From assembly GCA_902796465.1 (NCBI GenBank), contig CADBPK010000298.1, positions 1-5,270 of the forward strand: a stretch of DNA of 5,270 bases, read 5' to 3'. Source of the stretch: an uncultured Erysipelotrichaceae bacterium. Lineage in GTDB: Bacteria; Bacillota_I; Bacilli_A; Erysipelotrichales; Erysipelotrichaceae. Under the pieces are notes generated by a model. That model did no database searches. It had not been told where the DNA came from and saw only the letters and a list, made by a program, of their open reading frames with translations. How positions within the stretch are numbered: the first letter of the stretch is position 1; each line of letters opens with the position of its first letter. Positions 1 through 5,270 of the stretch are shown here, piece by piece. The position numbers were made by a program, and so were the translations under genes.

Positions 1-1196
1 CACAGGCGCAGGAAGAACCGACAATTACACTGACGCTGACACCGGATGAGGTGGAAAAGGAAAATGAAGAAATGCTGGCTTCCCTGGAAGAAAAGAAGGC
101 AGCTCTTGAGGCTAAGCCTCAGAAAGATCCCCTGGAGGAAATGAAGCTGACAGAAACAGAAAGAAGAACTGTCAATGAATTCTCCGAGAAGATCAATATC
201 ACGGATTCCAATACCGTTCTGCAGTACGGTGCGGCAGCGCAGAAAAAAATAACGGATTTCTCCGATACAGCGCTGAAAAATGTACGTACAAAGGATCTCG
301 GCGAGATCGGGACACTGCTTTCCGACCTGGTCGTTGAATTAAAGGGCTTTGACGGTGATGTCAAGGACGAGAAGAAAGGTCTTTTATCCGGCCTGTTCAA
401 AAAGGGAACTGATAAAGTCGCTACATTCAAGGCACAGTATGACAAGGCTGAAAAGAATGTAGACAAGATCGCAGGTGTTCTTGAAAATCATCAGATCACA
501 CTGCTGAAGGATATCGCGCTGCTTGATGAACTGTATGAAAGAAACCAGCAGAATGCCAAGGAACTGTCCATGTATATTCTTGCCGGCCGCAAAAAGCTGA
601 AACAGGTACGTGAGACAGAATTGCCGGCACTCGTTGCCAAGGCAAAGGAAAGCGGACTCCCGGAAGACGCGCAGGCTGCCAACGACCTGGAACAGGCATG
701 CACAAGATTTGAGAAGAAGCTGTATGACCTGGAACTGACAAGACAGGTTGCGATCCAGATGGCACCGCAGATCCGTCTCGTCCAGAACAATGACACTCTG
801 ATGACAGAGAAGATCCAGTCCACACTGGCCAATACGATCCCGCTGTGGAAGAACCAGATCGTTCTCGCACTCGGCATCAGCCATTCCAAGGAAGCAATGC
901 AGGCAGAGCGTGAAGTCACCAACATGACTAACGAACTGCTCAAGAAGAATGCGGAGACCCTGCATCAGGCAACAGTCGAAACAGCCAAGGAAAGCGAACG
1001 CGGCATCGTGGATATCGAAACGCTCCAGCATACCAATGAACAGCTGATCGCTACTCTTGATGAAGTTCTCGTGATCCAGAGAGAAGGACGTGAAAAACGT
1101 CAGGCTGCAGAACTTGAACTGCACAGGATCGAAAATGAACTGACAAACAAACTGCTCGAAATCGATTCCGAACGTGATATCACAAGAAGGAAATAA
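1..1196 (+). CDS. telA: TelA-family toxic anion resistance protein (5' partial)
   Basis: The reading frame is open from base 3 to the TAA at 1194-1196, giving 397 visible residues, so the true start lies before the window; the GTG at 51 is an internal Val codon in a Val-Glu-Lys context, not a convincing start. The protein is soluble, with no signal peptide or membrane segment, and is rich in Glu, Lys and Gln, consistent with long alpha-helical coiled coils. TelA hallmarks are visible: the QMAPQIRLVQNND block (from about base 756) followed by a helix ending in IPLWKNQIVLAL, and near the C-terminus ERGIVDIETLQ with EVLVIQREGREKR. A short Pro/Thr-rich stretch (PTITLTLTPDEV) precedes the helical part, as in many relatives. 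TelA proteins are about 380-400 residues, so little is missing. The family is linked to tellurite and other toxic-anion resistance and to cell-envelope stress, but its biochemical role is not established. It is transcribed separately from the next gene, a terminator lying between them. The family call is firm; actual tellurite resistance is inference. Confidence 0.93.
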   Translation, partial: QAQEEPTITLTLTPDEVEKENEEMLASLEEKKAALEAKPQKDPLEEMKLTETERRTVNEFSEKINITDSNTVLQYGAAAQKKITDFSDTALKNVRTKDLGEIGTLLSDLVVELKGFDGDVKDEKKGLLSGLFKKGTDKVATFKAQYDKAEKNVDKIAGVLENHQITLLKDIALLDELYERNQQNAKELSMYILAGRKKLKQVRETELPALVAKAKESGLPEDAQAANDLEQACTRFEKKLYDLELTRQVAIQMAPQIRLVQNNDTLMTEKIQSTLANTIPLWKNQIVLALGISHSKEAMQAEREVTNMTNELLKKNAETLHQATVETAKESERGIVDIETLQHTNEQLIATLDEVLVIQREGREKRQAAELELHRIENELTNKLLEIDSERDITRRK

Positions 1197-1212
1197 TCAA
1201 TGAACGAAAGAT

Positions 1213-1246
1213 GGTCCCGGCAATTATGCCGGGATCGTTTTTTCTT
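1213..1246 (+). terminator. Rho-independent terminator of telA
   Basis: A perfect 7-bp GC-rich stem (TCCCGGC at 1215-1221, GCCGGGA at 1228-1234) closes a 6-base AATTAT loop. It can be extended outward by a G-U and a G-C pair (1213-1214 with 1235-1236). Six T's follow at 1238-1243, then CTT. It begins 16 bases after the telA stop codon and separates telA from the next operon. Confidence 0.93.
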
Positions 1247-1283
1247 GCGGGCAAAAACAGATACAGGATGACAGCGGGGGAAG

Positions 1284-1289
1284 TATAAT
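1284..1289 (+). promoter_or_regulatory. Candidate -10 box for the DUF4186-alaX-nitroreductase operon
   Basis: A perfect TATAAT lies in the short gap between the telA terminator and the DUF4186 start codon. The best -35 match at normal spacing is weak (GATACA at 1260-1265, 18-bp spacer, three of six positions). The box ends only 6 bases before the ATG at 1296, so transcription from it would begin at or next to the start codon. The site is therefore either a promoter giving a leaderless message or a chance AT-rich match. A terminator upstream means some promoter must lie in 1247-1295 or telA read-through must feed the operon. Confidence 0.45.
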
Positions 1290-1295
1290 AGCAGT

Positions 1296-1691
1296 ATGGC
1301 ATCAATCAATGAAGCTCTGTACAGACTGTCCCGTTCCCGTTTTCGTTCTTCCTTTCATCTGAAGGAGAAGGATATTGCCTATATCCGGGATAAGGGAATG
1401 GATACGGTCAGACGGCACGCATGTGACTTTGTGGCAAAGAAACTGGCACCGGCAGTGCCGGAGAATGACGGTAAGCAGACCCCGATGAAGGGACATCCCG
1501 TCTTTATTGCCATGCACGCGACAGGAACATGCTGCCGGGGATGTCTGATGAAATGGTACAGGGTACCGCAGGGAATTCCGCTTTCAGATATACAACAGGA
1601 AAAGATCGTCAATCTGATCATGGCCTGGATCATGCGGGAATACGGAAAACAGACAGGAGAACCAGTTTATGAAAACACGGAAATTATATGA
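1296..1691 (+). CDS. DUF4186 family protein
   Basis: This 131-residue protein matches the DUF4186 pattern along its length: RLSRSRFRSSFHL near residues 10-22, a GMDTVRRHACDFVAKKLAP block at about 34-52, NDGKQTPMKGHPVFIAMHAT at about 57-76, then TCCRGCLMKWYRVPQG at 78-93, and a helical tail. Its function is unknown. A cluster of potential metal or redox ligands is visible: His67, His74, Cys79, Cys80 and Cys83 (a C-x2-C pair), with His21, His41 and Cys43 further upstream. There is no signal peptide or membrane segment, so it is probably cytoplasmic. The ATG at 1296 places the conserved block at the usual distance from the N-terminus. The only Shine-Dalgarno-like sequence is GGGGGAAG at 1275-1282, 13 bases from the ATG, which is rather far. 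It is the first gene of an operon and its 3' end overlaps alaX by 23 bp. Confidence 0.88.
   Translation: MASINEALYRLSRSRFRSSFHLKEKDIAYIRDKGMDTVRRHACDFVAKKLAPAVPENDGKQTPMKGHPVFIAMHATGTCCRGCLMKWYRVPQGIPLSDIQQEKIVNLIMAWIMREYGKQTGEPVYENTEII
1655..1660 (+). promoter_or_regulatory. Ribosome binding site of alaX inside the DUF4186 gene
   Basis: AGGAGA lies 8 bases before the ATG at 1669. It fixes that ATG as the alaX start although it sits inside the coding region of the upstream gene, 23 bp before its TGA ends at 1691. Ribosomes finishing DUF4186 pass directly over this site, which favours coupled translation. Confidence 0.75.
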
Positions 1692-2826
1692 AGAAGATGC
1701 TTACCTGAAATCATTCAGCGCAAAGGTGCTGGAATGCACTGCAGGCAAAAAAGGATATGAAGTGATCCTCGATGAAACTGCGTTTTATCCCGAAGGAGGC
1801 GGACAGCCTTCCGACCGCGGGACGCTGAACGGCATCCCGGTAAAGGATGTCCGCACGAAAAACGGGGAAATCGTACACATGACGGCAGAGCCGCTGACTG
1901 CGGGAGAAACAGTGCAGGGTGTTATCGATTTTGAACGGCGGTTTGATCTGATGCAGAATCACAGCGGGGAACATATGGTTTCAGGCATCATCCATAACCT
2001 GTTCGGCTATGACAATGTCGGTTTTCATATGGGAGATGTGATCCAGATCGATTTCAACGGGAGTCTGACATGGGAGGATTGCCGGAAAGTCGAACGGCTC
2101 GCCAATGAAGCCGTGCAGAGAAATATGGAAGTCCATATAGATTATCCGGATCAGGAAACACTGGACCAGCTGGATTACCGCAGTAAAAAAGAACTGGGAG
2201 AGGATATCCGCATCGTATCCGTGGACGGCATCGATATCTGTGCCTGCTGCGGGACACATGTCCGGAAAACCGGGGAAATCGGCATCATCAAACTTTTATC
2301 CGCGGAAAAACACAAACAGGGTGTGCGGATCGAGATGGTATCCGGCAAACGGGCATATGAATATCTGGCGATGGTCTATGACGATAATCACGAAGCAGGC
2401 ACGCTTCTGTCCAAACCTGCCGGTCAGAGTGCGGAAGGCATCCGGCATCTGCAGGAAGTGATCCGGGAGAAGGACAGCGCGCTGCGTGAACTGAGCGACA
2501 GATACTTTGACCTGTATATGAATACGGTGGAAGAAGGGCAGGATGTCCTGGTTCTGATAGAGAAGAACCTGCAGAAAAATGCCGTGCAGAGACTTGTGAA
2601 CCGGTGCGTGGAGGAAAAACATCCGGGAACATGTGCGGTGTTCAATGAGACAGGAGAAAACAGATTTACCTATTTTATCGTTTCCCGGACGCAGAACCTG
2701 CGGGAGAAAGGAAAAGAACTGAACGCGCGCCTGAGAGGAAAAGGCGGAGGCAGTGCGGAAATGATACAGGGTTCACTGAATGCGTCTGCCGAAGAGATCA
2801 GGGAAGCAGTTAAGGAGATATTATGA
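1669..2826 (+). CDS. alaX: Alanyl-tRNA editing protein, long AlaX type with C-terminal DHHA1-like domain
   Basis: This 385-residue protein is a free-standing homologue of the alanyl-tRNA synthetase editing domain. Such enzymes hydrolyse Ser (and Gly) wrongly attached to tRNA-Ala in the cytoplasm, preventing mistranslation at Ala codons. The N-terminal part has the FYPEGGGQPSD motif (residues 39-49), typical of this fold. The four zinc ligands are intact: His98 and His102 in HSGEH, and Cys193 and His197 in CCGTH. A charged helical linker follows (about 255-285), then a C-terminal domain ending with RLRGKGGGSAEMIQGS (354-369), the glycine-rich signature of the DHHA1 domain used in tRNA binding. 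Domain order and length fit the long AlaX class rather than the short one, and there is no aminoacylation domain, so it is not a synthetase fragment. The start is supported by AGGAGA 8 bases upstream. It is the middle gene of an operon, overlapping its upstream neighbour by 23 bp and its downstream neighbour by 4 bp. Confidence 0.95.
   Translation: MKTRKLYEEDAYLKSFSAKVLECTAGKKGYEVILDETAFYPEGGGQPSDRGTLNGIPVKDVRTKNGEIVHMTAEPLTAGETVQGVIDFERRFDLMQNHSGEHMVSGIIHNLFGYDNVGFHMGDVIQIDFNGSLTWEDCRKVERLANEAVQRNMEVHIDYPDQETLDQLDYRSKKELGEDIRIVSVDGIDICACCGTHVRKTGEIGIIKLLSAEKHKQGVRIEMVSGKRAYEYLAMVYDDNHEAGTLLSKPAGQSAEGIRHLQEVIREKDSALRELSDRYFDLYMNTVEEGQDVLVLIEKNLQKNAVQRLVNRCVEEKHPGTCAVFNETGENRFTYFIVSRTQNLREKGKELNARLRGKGGGSAEMIQGSLNASAEEIREAVKEIL
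2812..2818 (+). promoter_or_regulatory. Ribosome binding site of the nitroreductase gene with ATGA stop-start overlap
   Basis: AAGGAGA at the very end of alaX lies 4 bases before the ATG at 2823. That ATG shares the sequence ATGA (2823-2826) with the alaX TGA stop. This is a classic arrangement for translational coupling and fixes the start of the third operon gene. Confidence 0.8.
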
Positions 2827-3638
2827 TCAATGGGAAAACGATCACGGAACTGGCAGAAGCCAGAAAGAGCATCCGTACCTACAGCAGTAAATCCATCCCG
2901 TCAGAACTGATGAAAGAACTGGAAAACAAGATCGCCGGTTCTTCCAATCCGTTTTCCATTCCGGTTTCCTTCTTCATTTTGTCAAAGGATCAGTATGATC
3001 TCCGCTCACCGGTACTCAAAGGTGAAACGTACTATATTGCCGGAAAAGTAAAAAAAGAACCGTATGCGGAAGAAGCGTACGGGTATGCCATGGAAGAACT
3101 TGTCCTGTTTCTGCAGGCAAATGATCTCGGTACGGTCTGGCTGGGCGGTACTTTCGGAAGAGAAGCGTTTGAAAAAGCAATCGGCCTTGAAGCAGATGCG
3201 TTCATGCCGTGTGTAACGCCGTTCGGTTATCCGGCTCCGAAGATGAGTCTGCGGGAAACACTCATGCGCAAAGGTGTGAAAGCTGACACCAGACTGCCGG
3301 CTGACCAGCTGTTCTTTGAGAATGATTTCTCATCGCCTCTGTCACCTGAACACGGCACAGAAGCAGCTTTTGAAGCAGTCAGACTGGCGCCGTCCGCTGT
3401 CAACAAACAGCCGTGGCGGATCGTCCGGCAGGGAAGCAGCTATCATTTCTATCTGGTGCGTTCCCTGAAAGAAACCGAACCGGATATGCAGAAGACGGAT
3501 ATGGGCATTGCCTTATGCCATTTTGTCCTCGCGCTGGAAGAAACGGGCATCAAAACGGAAGTTATCATAAAAGATCCCGGCATCTCCTGTCCGGAAAATA
3601 CGGAATACCGTTTTACGGTATGCACGCAGACAGCCTGA
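2823..3638 (+). CDS. Nitroreductase family protein, TM1586 type (putative FMN-dependent oxidoreductase)
   Basis: This 271-residue protein is a likely flavin-dependent NAD(P)H oxidoreductase of the putative TM nitroreductase family; the physiological substrate is unknown. Near the N-terminus is EARKSIRTY (residues 12-20), the Arg-x-Ser-x-Arg-like element that contacts the FMN phosphate in nitroreductases. GTVWLGG lies at 103-109 and FGYPAPK at 134-140, matching the usual LGtcWlG and GyP motifs. A second-half segment, EAVRLAPSAVNKQPWR (184-199), matches the conserved APSaxNxQPW motif, which in ordinary nitroreductases comes soon after the first motif. Here it lies about 170 residues later, so the chain looks like a two-lobed, single-chain version of the usual dimer. 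There is no signal peptide. It is the last gene of the operon, coupled to alaX by an ATGA overlap, and its last two sense codons form part of the terminator stem. Family assignment is good; any role in nitro-compound or quinone reduction is inference. Confidence 0.88.
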   Translation: MINGKTITELAEARKSIRTYSSKSIPSELMKELENKIAGSSNPFSIPVSFFILSKDQYDLRSPVLKGETYYIAGKVKKEPYAEEAYGYAMEELVLFLQANDLGTVWLGGTFGREAFEKAIGLEADAFMPCVTPFGYPAPKMSLRETLMRKGVKADTRLPADQLFFENDFSSPLSPEHGTEAAFEAVRLAPSAVNKQPWRIVRQGSSYHFYLVRSLKETEPDMQKTDMGIALCHFVLALEETGIKTEVIIKDPGISCPENTEYRFTVCTQTA

Positions 3639-3655
3639 AAAGGCTGTTTTTCTTT
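3628..3655 (+). terminator. Terminator of the DUF4186-alaX-nitroreductase operon, overlapping the stop codon
   Basis: The stem ACAGCC (3630-3635) pairs with GGCTGT (3642-3647), extendable outward by a G-U and an A-U pair. The six-base loop TGAAAA begins with the stop codon of the nitroreductase gene. The T-rich tail TTTTTCTTT runs from 3647 to 3655. The 5' arm is coding sequence, so a ribosome ending translation would cover it. Confidence 0.82.
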
Positions 3656-3673
3656 GATCGGGGAAACTGTCAA

Positions 3674-3702
3674 TTCCATCAGAAAGCGCTTTCACATATA
3701 AT
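3674..3702 (+). promoter_or_regulatory. Promoter of the GH1 gene
   Basis: A perfect TATAAT -10 box is at 3697-3702. A weak -35 candidate, TTCCAT (3674-3679), lies 17 bp upstream and matches the consensus only in its first two bases. The predicted start of transcription is near 3709, giving a leader of roughly 20 bases before the ATG at 3728. The poor -35 and the operator in the spacer suggest a regulated promoter that may need an activator or anti-terminator input, though no hairpin for the latter is visible in the short leader. Confidence 0.68.
3680..3695 (+). promoter_or_regulatory. cre-like operator (probable CcpA site)
   Basis: The 16-base stretch CAGAAAGCGCTTTCAC contains a perfect 12-base palindrome, GAAAGCGCTTTC (3682-3693). 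It fits the catabolite-responsive element pattern (WTGNAANCGNWWNCAW) at its central AANCGNWWNCA positions and differs only at outer positions (C, A and C for W, T and W). It lies immediately upstream of the -10 box, between the promoter hexamers, so CcpA binding there would block RNA polymerase. Glucose repression of the GH1 gene is inferred from this. Confidence 0.75.
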
Positions 3703-3706
3703 ATAA

Positions 3707-5140
<1,434 letters not shown>

Positions 5141-5153
5141 ACAGTTATTGCTT

Positions 5154-5180
5154 AAGGAAGGCGACAGCCTTCCTTTTTAT
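5154..5180 (+). terminator. Rho-independent terminator of the GH1 gene
   Basis: A perfect 9-bp stem, AAGGAAGGC (5154-5162) with GCCTTCCTT (5167-5175), closes a GACA tetraloop. The downstream arm runs into a T tract (5174-5178). It begins 13 bases after the GH1 stop codon. This is the strongest hairpin in the window. Confidence 0.95.
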
Positions 5181-5183
5181 AAT

Positions 5184-5270
5184 TGATAAATTACCATATT
5201 AAGTGCAACACATTGCCTTTAGATAAAAAAACACCCAGAGGTTCAAATGATAGAATGTGAGTGACCAAAC
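5184..5270. mobile_element. Possible terminal segment of an IS30-family insertion sequence (partial, tentative)
   Basis: The last 87 bases have no supported gene and are much richer in A and T than the coding region. TGATAAATTACC at 5184 is followed about 20 bases later by AAGTGCAACA (5201-5210). In IS30 itself, as I remember it, the end also starts with TG and has GCAACA at about the same distance. A run of seven A's and then CACCCAGAGG (about 5225-5241) follows, which could be the non-coding region between the IS tip and a transposase gene beyond the window. No transposase residues or second inverted repeat can be seen, so this rests on resemblance from memory. It could equally be ordinary intergenic DNA or the promoter region of the next gene. 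Confidence 0.35.

Noticed and set aside
51..53. GTG at 51 as the start of telA
   Set aside because: The frame is open upstream to the window edge and encodes a TelA-like Thr/Pro-rich lead-in, and no ribosome binding site precedes the GTG.
384..1124. Long open frame of 246 codons on the minus strand inside telA
   Set aside because: It is fully antisense to a well-recognised TelA protein, has no recognisable domain, is Cys/Phe/Leu-rich in the manner of antisense readings of Glu/Lys-rich genes, and has no ribosome binding site that I can see.
1268..1273. ATGACA as the -35 box for the DUF4186 operon
   Set aside because: It matches five of six bases of TTGACA but lies only 10 bp from the TATAAT, too close to act as its -35.
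3413..3706. Open frame of 97 codons on the plus strand overlapping the end of the nitroreductase gene
   Set aside because: It is out of frame with the conserved nitroreductase and runs through the terminator and the cre/promoter region, with no recognisable product.
5231..5243. Small inverted repeat ACC-CAGA-GGT with an adjacent A run, as a minus-strand terminator
   Set aside because: The stem is only about 3-4 bp, too weak to call, though a run of seven A's on the plus strand would give a T tract on the minus strand.

Overview
The window suggests a low- to mid-GC Gram-positive anaerobe (Bacillota). Evidence is the strong AGGAGG-type ribosome binding sites, a CcpA-type cre-like operator, hairpin-plus-T-run terminators, and a gene set (TelA, DUF4186, long-form AlaX, TM1586-type nitroreductase, GH1 phospho-glucosidase) common in gut Clostridia and Erysipelotrichia. 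The class-level placement is a guess from gene content; no rRNA or other marker is present.

Layout: all five genes lie on the + strand in three transcription units, each closed by its own terminator. (1) Bases 1-1196 are the 3' part of a TelA-family toxic-anion-resistance gene that begins before the window; a hairpin terminator follows at 1213-1246. (2) Bases 1296-3638 are a compact three-gene operon: a DUF4186 protein, an AlaX-type alanyl-tRNA editing hydrolase, and a TM1586-type nitroreductase. The genes overlap by 23 bp and then 4 bp, so translation is probably coupled; the terminator hairpin overlaps the last codons of the third gene. (3) Bases 3728-5140 encode a GH1 6-phospho-beta-glucosidase as a single gene, with a promoter that contains a cre-like palindrome and a strong terminator at 5154-5180.

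The last 90 bases hold no gene. They are AT-rich and unlike the rest of the window. A GCAACA-containing segment resembles the tip of an IS30-family insertion sequence, but the element would run off the window and this call is tentative.

How the genes work together: the operon joins a tRNA proofreading enzyme (clearing Ser/Gly mischarged on tRNA-Ala), a likely flavin oxidoreductase and an uncharacterised Cys/His-rich protein, perhaps a housekeeping or stress-protection set. The GH1 gene is an independent carbon-catabolite-controlled unit for beta-glucosides that enter by a phosphotransferase system. I see no clearly novel system. The most useful leads are the Cys/His cluster of DUF4186 and its tight linkage to AlaX, the possibly leaderless start of that operon, and the possible IS end.
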